Shown one piece after another: positions 47,301 through 59,300 of a stretch of DNA of 64,000 nt; the stretch's first letter is position 1, and each line of letters begins with the position of its first letter. Both the position numbers and the translations under genes were made by a program. The notes under the pieces were generated by a model that was given only the letters and a program-made list of their open reading frames with translations, was not told where the DNA came from and did not search any database. This DNA comes from Puffinus mauretanicus. Its lineage: Eukaryota > Chordata > Aves > Procellariiformes > Procellariidae. The stretch is from assembly GCA_023333565.1 (NCBI GenBank), contig JAJKFH010001164.1, positions 62,001-126,000 of the forward strand. The letters are read 5' to 3'.

Positions 47301-50300
47301 ACATTGACTGAAACATCTCTCTCCCCACTGAAGTTAAATTCTACTTGAAAAAGCAATTCAACATAATTAACCTCTTGCCTCTATTTTTTTCAATGCATCT
47401 GACAAAGTGGTTTCCCTCCATTAGAGCTCTGGAATAATAAACTTGTAGAAAGTCGCCAGCAACTGTATGGTAAGATTTGCTTTCATGAACCTCAATTTTG
47501 CCTCACAAATGAAACATCTAAGTTACAACTAAATGCCAGGAGCAGTAGAAGTAAATTTAATTTATAAAAAACAACAGCAATCAATAAAGCATGCCTTAGC
47601 AGCTGCTAATGCTATGCACTTTGTCAAGAAAGCTGCTATTCAGTTAACATGACAGACTCACTTCTGAAGGAAGAGAAAGACCAGGTGGTAGGCTGAGAAA
47701 TTAATAAACCAAAATGAATAAAAGTGGTAACATTAACATGTTTCTCACCTTGGAGTGTACCCATAAGTGTGTCAGAGACATGTGGAAAAGGGAGGAAAAA
47801 GAACCAGTCAACTAATAACCCAGTTCTGCTTTATCAGCACTTACATGTTTGAGGTTTTCCTTCCCATTTGCTATATTCTCTTATAATCCTCCATTGGTAC
47901 ATCACCACCAAGTGATACAAATGATGGGTTAAGCGTCAAGCCACAGACACGGCCACATTAGGCTTGATCTGAATGGCCAAGAGAGCGGGACTGGCCTCGC
48001 CATGAGGAAACTCGACAAGAGGTTCACCAGGAGGTGAGGAAACCAGCTTGGGTAGGCTTTGGACATAAGGAGCTGGAGGTGGAGGAAAAGGAGGAGGAGG
48101 AAGGCCTTGGTGCACAGGGAGCAGATATGTTCCCCTGGTGCACTGGCTTCATAGATGTAACAGAAAGGAGCAGGCAGAAAAGAAGAGAGAGAATTGATAG
48201 AACAAAGGCAATGAAATGAGGTGCCTTAAAAGGGTAGATGCCAGTACTTGTACTTCAGGGGCTGCATGACAGGAACTGCAAGCACGTGTGAGGCAGCATC
48301 GACGAGTGGGCTGCAATAAGATGCTGCTTCTGGTTACATCCATGCTCCCTCCCTAATTCAGTGAGATGGAAGAGAGAAAACTGGAAACAAAATCTGGCTC
48401 CCATGTTCAACAGACAATGCAGTGCACTGCAGCTTTCTAGATGCAGTGCTTGCAGTGCAACAGCTTTCTAGATCTTCATGGTATTTTTAAGGCTTAAGTG
48501 TATCATCTCCTCCCGACTACTGAACAGCTATTCACGCATTATGCTGCTTAATTTAAAATGAACACTCATTAGCTAATTTCCTTGTAGGTACAGGTGATAT
48601 TTAGATGAGATTTTAAAAATCAATATCACCTTTTGCAAGTGCCAAAGGTACCAGTGCAAAGTAAAAACTTCTTTTTCATGACAGCCAATTCCACTCCATA
48701 ATGAAGCTAGTGGGAGTTAGGCCCTTCACTTCCATGGGCACAATTCTGCACTCTAAATCACAAAAATAGTGCTCCTTGCCGCCTACATAGGAGGTAAAGA
48801 GTTTCTTCTCTGCATCAAGCTAAAAATATCAACTGGAGAAAAAAACATACAAAGAATCAGCCACCAAGTGTCATTCAGCAGACGTGTAAGAATTTGTTTT
48901 GCATTCTCTGAGAATAGCCAGATCCCCTGCTTATATTTTTGGTGTAAGTAAATGCAAAGCAAATGGGGTCAAAGTCTACTGTCAGCAAAGTTCAGCACCT
49001 GGCAATCTTTCCTGTCTTTCCTAAGTGGGGTATAATTTAGAGAAAATTTTTTGGTTTGTTCTTAATAAGATTAAGTTAATTACTTGACATTATAGTTTCC
49101 ATTTTTTTCCCATATAGACTTCTTGAACCCAGAAATGTTTTATCAGCAGATTCTACTCATGAGCTCAAAAGCAAAACTTGAGTGACAACCTCAGCATGCT
49201 CCACTAAATCACTCATTTTTAATATGGCCATAGGACAGAATTTATTTTTACTTCTTTTCCCCATATACTTAGAGAAATATGGCATAAAGCAAATAAAACA
49301 GCATATTTTATCATAAATGAAAGCCATAAAATACCTTATTATCATGATTTTGTCTGAAAGGTTTTATTAGCAGGCAATACAGGCCAGACACTAAATCAAT
49401 TTCATTAGGTAAATGCATCTCCAAGAAGCTTCTGGCAAGGCACATCTTGTAAAGCGGAAAATCCTTCCCACTGATGCAAGTCGAGAGCACGTTAATGCAT
49501 TACGTCATTCTAAATTGGATCTTGCACTTAATGCTGATGAAGGCAGCTCCTCCAGACCTATAGGACTGAAGTCATTAATAGTCTAGGCGTGCTGAAGAAA
49601 TAAAAGACACACAAACCATTTTTGGCATGGAGCATTAAAAGTCTGTCAGTGGTATTTCTTCTGTGCATACATTTACCGTGGTTGATATAGCCAGTACGGA
49701 ACAGCAGAAATGAGTACAGACCTCTAAGCCAAGGGAGAGATAAATGCATACACCTCCCTTATGAATGCAGCATTTGACCCATTTCTGTCTGCGCAGCAGA
49801 AGCCACTTCACAAGGCCACGTTGCAACCAGCAATGCTCAGTGAGGCAAAGTCTAGCAGAAGATGGAGGCGTACACCAATCCACCTCATCTCTCCCTCCTC
49901 CCTTCTCCCTTTGGGGCTCGTGCACCTAGGCAGGTCTCATCATGACTGATGCAAATTTAAAGTGCTGGGTGTCCATGACACTACTGTACCCAGGACCTGC
50001 AGGTCCAATGGGAGAATGATCCCCTCAGTAACCGGTAAGGCAAGTTTGGCCCCGGGGTGGAGGAGGTGACACTAACTCCTGCCTCACCTTAAGGGAGGAG
50101 CGGGCCAGCCACCGTGGCCGTGGCTCTTCTACTCTTCTTCTCCAAAGGCCCCACAGGGACATGCAAATGCCACTGGGGTCAGACATAAAGGACCCCAGAG
50201 CAAAATTCTCTGGGACAAACTCTCTGTAAACTCCTCTGCAGAGGGAAAACAGCAGATGAACTATCTATCTCCTTCTTAAAAGCCCTCTGCAAATCTGTCT

Positions 50301-50902
50301 TTGAGGCTATTAGTCTTGAGCACTAATGAGAGTGAACTTATGTTGCCCACTAGAAGGAAGCTGGAAGATGCTTCCACCCACAAACAATAAATGCCCGAAA
50401 ATATGTATAATTCCATGTCAGTAAAGGCATTAACTACCATAAAACCACCCACCAAGATAATGTCAAAAAAATAACACAAATGTGAAAAACACTACTGAGT
50501 TGCACAGAGTGAGTGTTTCTGAGGATACTGATGTTTCTGACTAGTTTTGTTACACACACAAAAAGACCTTTAAAGCTCAAAACAAGTATCACTCATACAT
50601 GCTACAGTCATCTATCAGCTTTCTGCTACGCCAGCTGTCTTGACATTACAGCTGGGGATGGGGGGGGAGAAAAGGAGGAAAAGAGAAGCATTGCAGCAAA
50701 TTCTCATGTATGGTTTACAAAGTGTTTACTATTTCACATTTATACTAAACAATGCCCAGGAGCTCTAGTAAGGTGTAGGCACTCTAAAAGTTTTTAACAA
50801 AGACCGACAGCTGTATCTCTAATGGAGCACAGCCAAAGAAGACATGACACAAAGATTAGGGAAAGAAACATATAAATGAATCAAGTGTATCATTGACTTG
50901 TA

Positions 50903-50985
50903 CGTATATATATATATTAAAAAATTATACATATATATACATATATACATATTAAACATTAAACGTATACATATATATATTAAAC
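50903..50985. repeat. (TA)n/(CATA)n microsatellite before the CR1 tail
   Basis: Alternating tatata, catatata and taaacatt units directly abut the CR1 tail. A second short (ta)/(ca) run follows it at 51117-51148. Confidence 0.85.
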
Positions 50986-50989
50986 ATTT

Positions 50990-51116
50990 AAGGTCAGGCT
51001 GGACAGGGCTCTGAGCAACCTGATCTAGTTGAAGATGTCCCTGCCCATGGCAGGGGGGTTGGACTAGATGATCTTTAAAGGACCCTCCCAATCCCAACTA
51101 TTCTAGGATTCTGTGA
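50990..51116 (+). mobile_element. CR1-type LINE 3' end fragment
   Basis: It contains the ordered CR1 3' motifs: ggacagggctctgagcaacc, then gatctagttgaagatgtccc, then ggttggactagatgatcttt, then aaaggaccctcccaatccc, ending attctaggattctgtgag. CR1 is the main LINE of birds and other reptiles. Only about 125 bp of the 3' end is present, the usual 5'-truncated state. It is fairly well preserved, so comparatively young. Confidence 0.9.
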
Positions 51117-51148
51117 GACATATATATATACACACACATATATATATC
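51117..51148. repeat. (TA)n/(CA)n microsatellite after the CR1 tail
   Basis: Alternating tatata and cacaca follow the CR1 attctgtgag end. It may have grown from the short tandem repeat at the insertion junction. Confidence 0.8.
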
Positions 51149-54100
51149 TCAAAACATCTAGATTTAAATCTTAAGTTTTCATGAATAGAAAAATTAATAC
51201 ATATGCTCTGCTAGCCATAAGTTCTTGACTGATTTCTGATCAGAATAGTAGCTAAAGGGGAATTTTTACAAGTCGTCTAAAGAAGGAAACCAAATACAGA
51301 GTAAGTAAGACTGGAGAAGTATTTATGTGTCTGTACACACATGCACACACCCATAGAGTTACCAAAACATACATCTAGAACAGCATAAATGTAATGTCCA
51401 GCAGCGTCATTCCCACAGAAGAAAATTCTTCTCTGACTTGCCACAGCCACATACCAGTCCACTGTAGTCCATTTTGATGACTGGATGTACCATAATGATA
51501 TCTGACATATGTATTTTAAATGGGTAAAACATTTTTAGGTTTATATTCCTGGCCCCTCTTCTCTATGGTACCTTCATTCTCTAAAATCCAGTAAGGTTCC
51601 CACAGTTTAACAAAATCAGTTAACTTTGGGCTTAGCATCCTTAGCTGCATGACAGAGGGGGTCATGCAGTAATATTGCTGACTGCAACAACCTTTTCTGA
51701 TTTGGACCTTAATAGTATTAGTCTAAGCCATGCAGAGTCACCTCTGCTTTGGAAACAGTGCCTCTTTTATTTTGCTTCCTCAGGCATGCAAGAATAATTA
51801 AACTTCCAGCACTGTTTATCTGGCTCCTGAATGCAGATGGAGCATAATGTTTAACACAGCAACCCTCTACCCTCTTTCTAGTCTGATAATCACCAGCTTT
51901 CCTATTCTGATTTACCTGCTTACAGCCTCAAGATTTTGCAGGCTGAGTACATGCCCTTGTGGCAGTTCTAGTAAACCTCTTGGAAGCTGCAAGTCAAGTC
52001 TTACACACAGGGACCAAGAAAAATAGAAAAAAAAGAAGAACAGAGAAGAAGGGAGAAAAGGTAGGAAGAAAGGCAAAAGGAAAGCTTTTGCCCTAGTGTA
52101 TTCTATTTTCTTAACGTTATTTTTCTCAGAGCAATAAGCTCCTCTCAATCTATTATCTTCAGTGATGCAATGAATGTATATATATGGATGTAGTGGGATC
52201 ATAATAGGAGAATTACATTGCCTGTGTAATTATTCTTATTTTTTTTCTGATTATTCTTGGACTAAATGCTTTATTATATACATTTTTTTTCAAATATTAT
52301 TATTTGTGAAATAAGAGAGGGAGAGTTTGGGGAGGTAATAGTGGAAAATCAGGAAAATTAGGTAGCCTCTCACCCCCACAACTGTCCTACTGAACCACAG
52401 ACAGGCAAAAAGGAAAAGTGCCATGCTTTGGTCCTTCTGATTTGCTTTATGGCCCATCCTTCATTTGTTCAACCCTTGAAGATATATAACTGGCCTAATT
52501 TTGATGACCTATCCTTACCAAGATAAGAGTAAGAAAGAAACCTAGGAAGATGAGGGAAGCCTATGATGATCAGGAGCTTCCTCTAAGCGCTGACTTCTCT
52601 GTCCCGTCTGCCTGCAGACACAGTGATATTAAGCCCATGCAGACCCATCTTCAGAGAAACTCAATTTACTTCAGAGGATCTTTGCTAGGGCAAAAGCAGT
52701 CCTACAGTCCCACTCAGACCAGCAAAAACATGGGGAAGGCTGATGCTCCACGGGCAACAGCAGGAGGTAGCACTTACGCTGCAGCCTGCAAGAAATATAT
52801 AAGGAGATGAAGTTTCAGTGACAGCTTTCCCTAAGGAATTCCCACAGAAGCGAAGGGGTGTGCAAGGTCCTCGGAAGGTCCTGTCATCTGGGGAGAGTTT
52901 AACCATCTATCATAACGGACATTAAGCTTTTTTACCAATATATTGGAAAAAAAAAAACAGGCTTCTCTCGTTTTCTTGACAGTTTACTCCACAGTGCCTG
53001 TATTTTAACCTCAACAATTCTAGGCATTTCTACCTTATTAAGTAAATGCATCCATTAAAGTTTTAAAATTACCATTTATATTTGCTTCAATGTCTCATGT
53101 AAAGTGTTTGGCAGGTTACTTCATTTTGCTGGAGGAACATAAGCAAAACAATTTTTTTCCTGGACATTCTCTCTTATTGCAACTTGCTGGATTACCTGTG
53201 AGATACCTATGTAACATACGGTTCATATATTTTGTCTGTCTGAAAAGCAATTTCCTAATCAAGACTTCCACTTTATGGTGAGATTCTGCCTACCAAAGGT
53301 TCTATTCAGGAACTGATTGGGGTTTTTTTCCATAAAAAGAAAAAAATTACCAGGACTAAAGTAGCTGAAAGCTGAATAAGAGAGCCTGGAACTATCATTT
53401 TGAAATGGCACATTATGAAAACTACTCTCCTCCTTCATTAGCTAGCTACAAAACAAACAATAAGTCAGCAACATTCTCACATTAGAGATGACAACAAAAG
53501 CACAACTGAAGGCTTTGCCTTCATCATGATTAATTTAGTTTTGTGAGATAACATAATGTAGTTTTTACAAGTCTCATTCGACTTCATTATAAAAGGCAAC
53601 TCAGCTTGAAGAAATTGCTTATTACACTGAGCTCAAAGGATTGGATAACAGAAGCTAAATCAATTAGGCAATCTTTAAAAAAAAACAGTAACATTTATTT
53701 TATGGAAATGTGGGGGAAAGCCCTGGTTAATTCACAGGTGTGGTTTATAAATAGTTCTGTTGATTGTCCCTAATGTGCACTAAAAAGTGCACTTGGATAA
53801 CACAAGAAGCCTTGATACATCTATTGTAAACAACATCTATTTGGTGAGGTTTCCATAGGAGCCTTGAGGAGAAGAAAGAAGCCTAAAGAAGAGAGGAGCA
53901 GGCAATGACTGTAGTTAACCTCAAGCTTCAAAAGAAGTGGAAAGCCCCAAATCTTTTACGTTCTGATACAAATGATTGGACTGCTCCTTAATATAGCCAC
54001 CTGAAAGGCAGGCATCAATCTGGGCTCTCTCAACAGTCTCTGAGGAGGAAGAGGTGTCTCCAGAGCACAATTTGTCCTGCTCTAAGACAGGTGATGCTTG

Positions 54101-54855
54101 GGAGCTGCCTACTCCCTCCAGTAGAGAAAGCCTAGCTTAGACTAGATAATTAGCACATTTGGTTTTTATATGGAAAAATTTACATGTGATGAATCTCTCT
54201 GAATGTAAACACAGATCTTCTACTGAAGTCAAGGAAAGCTATGCAGAATTCAGGCTTAAGCAATCTTTGTGAGGGAAGTATCAGCAGAAAGTTTGGGGAA
54301 ATCCCTACAGAGAGACACTGGTAGAAGACTAGTAAGATAAGCAAGATACGCAATATCACAGTGACAGGAAAAATGAGGTGCTTTTGTCATACATGGCCTA
54401 GAAGCTCATTTACATACATGGTCAGTAGCATAGACTCATTGAGGAATGGTTCAGTGAGAGTCCCACTGCTCCTTTACAACAGCAATAGTAAACAAAAGGA
54501 GAGCTGATGTGCAAATCCTCTTTTAATACAATTAAAGCCCCTCTTGAAAGTAGAGGTTCCTTTGAGAACTGGGTACCGGTCTTTGAACTGTAATGCCTGA
54601 AAGAGTTATCATTCTGCACGCTGTGGGAAGGCCTGAACCCCGCAGGGCAAACTAAACAAACAGTGTCAGGTATATCTTATATTCTGTAGGACTGCCTTCT
54701 CCTCTGAAGTCCTGAAATATGCCGCTATTCAGCAGAGAGAGACAGCATATTTCATTATAATGTGAATATGTATATGACCCCAAAATTAATAGGCTAACTG
54801 AAATTAAAACATACTATTTATAGGTGTCTCAAATACATTTTGAGAGACAGGTAAC

Positions 54856-55050
54856 TGTGGAGAAGAATTAAGAGGTGGCCTAATGAGTACCGGCTGATTC
54901 AAGAACAGAAACAGGTGAAGGGAATTGTGAGCATGTGATCGTTGCCGGAAGGAAGATATAAGGGAGGCAATGGAGAGAGGTGCAATGGAGAGAGAGAGTG
55001 CTGGTAGGGCTGCTCTGTTATGATAAAGGCTGTATCTGTATGCTGCAACA
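54856..55050 (+). repeat. 5' LTR
   Basis: The LTR is 195 bp with TGT/ACA terminal inverted repeats. It carries a TATA-like gatataag near 54954 and a poly(A)-like gataaa near 55022. It is very short for a retroviral LTR. Confidence 0.88.
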
Positions 55051-55052
55051 AT

Positions 55053-55070
55053 TGGCGCCCGAACAGGGAC
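55053..55070 (+). other. Primer binding site, lysine tRNA type
   Basis: Eighteen bases perfectly match the lysine-tRNA PBS seen in lentiviruses and many betaretrovirus-like elements. It sits two bases after the LTR end, the expected place. Confidence 0.92.
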
Positions 55071-55147
55071 TGAAAGAGATAAACCTGAAGAAAGAAGGTC
55101 TTGGAGAAAGGAAATAGGAATATCCGGTGGTGAGCCCCGCTGAACTG

Positions 55148-55313
55148 CAAAAGCTGTTGAAAAGAAACAGGAAAAAAGCTGTTGAAAGGAAATGGGATAG
55201 AAGCTGTTGAAAAGAAACAGGAAAAAAGCCGTTGAAAGGAAATGGGATAAAAGAAAAAAAGCTGTTGAAAGGAAATGGAATAAAAGAAAAAAAGCTGTTG
55301 AAAGGAAACGGAT
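55148..55313 (+). repeat. Tandem repeats in the LTR-element leader
   Basis: About six copies of a unit beginning aagctgttgaaaggaaa, with variable tails (cagg, tgggata, tggaataaaagaaaa). The unit length varies from about 24 to 35 bp. They lie between the PBS and the gag-like start, where packaging signals normally sit. Confidence 0.85.
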
Positions 55314-55501
55314 ACAGAGGTGAGCAGCCGTGGGGAAGTTATATGAACTTTATACATTAGTCATGGGGCAGTCGGCATCTCAGTAGAAGAACTGAAGAGG
55401 AAAACTTTGCAATTCTAGAAGTTCTAGAAGGAATATTGTGTGTATGCAGCTCTGCAGAAGTTGTGTCCTGCAGAGCAGGTGTTGCAAAATGTGACTGATT
55501 C

Positions 55502-55711
55502 AGCAATTCTGGAGGGAAAATCAAAAGATAAGGAAGATTCATTTGAACTTGTGCCAATGGCGGATGAAGCTTTACAGAGACAGAGGCTAAAGATGAACTT
55601 GTTCTAGTGAATGTAATGGCAGCAATTCTGGAGGGAAAATTAAAAGATGGGAAAGATTCATTTGAACTTGTGCCAACGGCGGATGAAGTTTTGCAGCGAT
55701 AGAGGCTAAAG
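55502..55711 (+). repeat. Two-copy tandem duplication in the gag-like part
   Basis: A block of about 90 bp starting gcaattctggagggaaaat occurs at 55503-55592 and again at 55622-55711, period about 119 bp, with a few differences. Both copies are interrupted as reading frames. Confidence 0.85.
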
Positions 55712-55861
55712 CACCATTTGTTCCCGCCCTCCCACCCCAAGAAGATCTGCTGCGGGGATTCGTACCCACACACACACATATCAGTGATGTTCTAGAGGAA
55801 AGTGAACTGTGTGATGGAGAATAGGAAAAAGAATTAGAAATGTTAATAGGGTTATGGAAGA

Positions 55862-56006
55862 ATAGGAAAAGAATTAGATTAAGGAGGTACGCAAATCAAT
55901 AAAAGAATATGGGTTATGGAGAATAGGAAAAAGAATTAGAAATGTTAAGTTTGTCTACCATATGAGGTGATTAAGGAGGTACGCAAATCAATAAAAGAAT
56001 ATGGGT
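55862..56006 (+). repeat. Two-copy repeat near the 3' end of the LTR element
   Basis: The segment aggtacgcaaatcaataaaa, followed by gaatatggg, occurs at about 55885-55912 and 55976-56006. The segment ataggaaaaagaattag also recurs. This is a third tandem duplication within the small element. Confidence 0.8.
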
Positions 56007-56071
56007 CACAGGTTTCATTTGAATATGAACTTGTTCTAGTGAACATAAAGAACAATTTGGCAATTGAGAAT

Positions 56072-56165
56072 AAAAAAGGGGGTGATGTGGAGAAGAGTTC
56101 TGGAATCGGGAGTTTCGGATAGGACTTTGGCAATGCTATAAAACCATAAACAAAAAAGGGGGAGA
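56072..56165 (+). other. Duplicated polypurine tract and partial LTR edge
   Basis: An extra aaaaaagggggtgatgtgga at 56073-56092 imitates the junction of polypurine tract and LTR start. After gagaag (56090-56095) it leaves the LTR sequence. The real tract (aaaaaagggggaga) follows at 56152-56165, directly before the 3' LTR. Confidence 0.8.
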
Positions 56166-56360
56166 TGTGGAGAAGAATTAAGAGGTGGCCTAATGAGTAC
56201 CGGCTGATTCAAGAACAGAAACAGGTGAAGGGAATTGTGAGCAGACATGTGACTGTTGCTGGAAGGAAGATATAAGAGAGGCAACGGAGAGAGGTGCAAT
56301 GGAGAGAGAGATGGTAGGGCTGCCCTGTTATGATAAAGGCTGTGCATGTATGCCGCAACA
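56166..56360 (+). repeat. 3' LTR
   Basis: The LTR is 195 bp. It differs from the 5' LTR by about ten substitutions, a 4-bp insertion (gaca near 56250) and a 4-bp loss in the gaga run. TATA-like and gataaa motifs are retained. Confidence 0.88.
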
Positions 56361-59300
56361 ATAACAGGTCAAGTCAAGAATTATACATATTTGATAATGA
56401 TCATGATTGGTGTATCCAGCAAAGACTAAGAAGTCTAGGATGCAATTAATGTTCTAGTAATTTTATTAATTTTCTAGCCTGAGTGGATATACATATATTT
56501 ATCAAATTCAATTTACTATGAATTAAGCTACCTGTCTCTAGAGGGGCAACTCAAACAGTAGGAAGGAAAGGCGATGCTTCTCAGCTCTACAGCAAGTTTC
56601 ATCTCTCTGATGCCTAAGGTGCAGCGGTGTGCAGGAAAGCCAGCCCCAGCGCAGCCTGGTCCCAGGCGGCCGCGCAGTGTGGACACCAGGCCACGGCATG
56701 GGTGTGAATGACTGCCTGGACGCAGGCAGCATTGCATCCTTGTGTGGACAAGCACACGGTTAACGCATGACATTTGGGGAGGAGATGAGGGAGCTGCGTT
56801 CTTTTTTGAAGGGATTTTTGCACAGCACTGCTCTGACTCTGAAGATGCCCTCCTGCTTTCTTACTTCCCACTGAATTTACAGCTCCTTCACTTTGGCTCA
56901 GCACAGCTGATATTATCCCTGATCTTGGCTCTCTGCACTTGCAAGCAAGCCCCTTCCTCTACCTTCCTCTGCACAGGCTGCACCTCCCACCCCAGCCCCC
57001 ATCCTGTCTGCAGAGATCACAAACCCCACTCTGGAGACCCTCGCGTCCTCCCCACTGGTGCTGGGGTTGCCATGCTCACCCCCCAGAAGCACAGCCACTT
57101 GCTCCTACCTCCCCAAGCCTCCTTGGCCATCCCCAGGCCTTCACCACTACTTCTTTCTCCAAACAGCTCTGGAGGGGCAGCTGCAGAGAACGTCAGATTG
57201 AGGAGCACATTAGACTGCCAGACTGTTGAGGAGAACAGTTACTACGTGACTGCAGGCTTGTCCAAAGGGCTGACGCCTGTCCACATGCTGCTCTGCAGGC
57301 TTGTCCCCTGCATCGTCCCCCCCGTGGCCAACACCAGGTGCCTGTTTACGCTCTGGGGCATATTCCCAATCACTGCTTCCAAATCAAAACAAATTTATAC
57401 AACTGCAACTAAAAGATCTCCAGACAATATGCTTTCTGGTTTCCTTTCCTTGATGAGGAGCATTTCCCGTGGGGACCAAGATTACCACTCATCTCTGTGA
57501 TATCAAACTGAAGTCCTGTGTGGCTGTATTCCCAGCCCGCTTCTGCTGAAATGCTGCAGTTTGTCATTTAAAGGTGTTTTTGAATTTAAAAAGTCAAAGA
57601 TGATTTGGCTAAACCTGAATCAGAAGAAAGGATTAGGAAGGCAGAGGAATAATAATACATCAATTTAGCAAAGTTCTTTCTGTGAATATAAAAAAGTATG
57701 TCAGTAACCTGCATTGATTGCTTGGAGAAAATTCAGAGTGCATGAGTGCTGCGTTATCTTTGCACTGCACCTTTTTTTATTGTGCTTGTACCAATGCATA
57801 TTTTACAAAGATTAATATGCTCCCACCAAATCCATACAGTCTTATGAAATCCATGGGGACATCTGGCAAGAACCTATCAGATCTTTTTTCCGCGTGTTCC
57901 TTGCAAACACATTAGTAACCAGTGAAGTATTCTTAAGTGAGAGGGTAAAATGAAATGGATGTTTTATTGATGCAGAGAGGAGATCAGTGGGAATTGAAAG
58001 TATGAAGTTGCAAGATAACATCAGGTTGAGTGAAAGACCTTTTCCGCTGAATTTGGAAACAGCAAGTAGCTATCAAAAGAGTGCATAAAGTAGAAAGGGA
58101 TCACTATAAACTTCATAATTTAAGGAGTTAATAAATATCTTTGGCAAACTTGTTATCTTTTGCATGTTTTCACTGACTTCACAGGAATACACGATGCGAG
58201 GTTATGTCTTACATAAAAAGGAGAGGAAGGAAATGAATGCAGCTTTGTTTTACCAACGGGAAAAAGAACTATCATTAGTTGATTCTATGAAACTCAGTAA
58301 TTTATTCTCCATTTACACCTTTTCTTGGCTTGAAGAAAACCCTTTATAACTAAATGAATTTAGCAGCCATATTGGACCATATATCATCCCATTCTATCCC
58401 AATGAACTATTAGAAAGTCAGCTTAACACAGCATCAAAAATAGATATTGAGAGCCTGATGCATAAAGTTTCTATTGATACCAATTGCACTTGAGTCAGAC
58501 ACTGAACCACCACTGAAAAGCTTGGCTGTGACTGACTTGTGTTATTAGACTCAGCATTGATAAAGTAAATAAGGTTTAGACATGGAAATTTTTTAAGACA
58601 CTTGAAGAAAAACAGCCAAGAAGTTCACAATATCCATTCTAATAAAGATCTGCTAAATCCAAAGGGGTTGGGGGTAGTAGCCTACTTTCATGGACAAAAT
58701 AGTTTTGATATGATCAAAGTCTGCACCACAGACTTTAATACACACCACAAGAAATACCAGCAGTGTAACACATTTGGGAGGTTTGTTTGGGACTGAGGGC
58801 GAAGTACAGTGGCAGGCAACCAAAAGCACCTGACAGCCCTCATGAGAGCAGTTCACACAATATCCGTGTCCTTTATCCCTAGTCCAGAAGAGCTGTGCAG
58901 CTTTATGGTGACAAGCATTACAATGAACCATCTATTTTCAAAACAATCACACTAAAAAGATTTACAGCACATTTACAAGATCTAGCACTAATTTTTTGCA
59001 AGAACACACAATGGATCACTATTAAAACACAGGCTTAGATCAGTCATTTGCCCTGCTAGGAGGCAGGGCTGTCACCTTCTTTGTCATCAAGACATGTAGG
59101 TGCGTGAAAGACAAACCTAACGATGGATTTATGTGGTGCAATGTAATTTTGCTCTGCTTAAACCAAACATCTGTATAGCCTAACAAATATCATGCCCTCC
59201 TGAATCCTACTTCAAAATCCAAGAGCATATCCATCAAGGCAATTACCTACATCAAAACCAGATGTAAATTGAATGCCAGAAATCACAAAACGCAGCAAGA

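Larger units (their letters stand above)
44203..54855. other. LRIT1-RGR intergenic region, proximal part
   Basis: These 10.6 kb have no gene I can recognise. Frames on both strands are short and lack family features. They contain a GGAGGA-rich stretch at 48075-48105, a local duplication with ctttctagat at 48430-48475, and AT microsatellites around a CR1 tail at 50.9-51.15 kb. A purine-rich stretch lies at 52015-52080. The LRIT1 promoter should lie just above 44202. Confidence 0.7.
54856..56360 (+). mobile_element. Short non-autonomous LTR element (class II/ERVK-like endogenous retrovirus relic)
   Basis: Two direct 195-bp LTRs (54856-55050 and 56166-56360) begin TGTGG and end CAACA. A primer binding site complementary to lysine tRNA (tggcgcccgaacagggac, 55053-55070) lies two bases after the 5' LTR. 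A polypurine tract (56151-56165) directly precedes the 3' LTR. The flanks gtaac and ataac suggest a 5-bp target duplication with one change. The interior is only about 1.1 kb. It has no intact retroviral gene: a short gag-like start after 55362 is stopped within a few codons, and no protease, polymerase or envelope is visible. By eye the LTRs differ at about ten positions plus two 4-bp indels, so the insertion is not recent. It would have needed helper proteins from another element to move. Confidence 0.88.

Noticed and set aside
54899..55779. Minus-strand frames of 140-152 codons across the LTR element
   Set aside because: They read antisense through the tandem leader and gag-like repeats (hence repeated Phe/Ser units). 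They are not retroviral proteins.
56742..57500. A 252-codon plus-strand frame in the LRIT1-RGR spacer
   Set aside because: The composition is uneven (Pro/Ser/Leu-rich stretches), there are no recognisable motifs and no splice context, and other frames overlap it on both strands. Treated as chance unless conservation or transcripts are shown.
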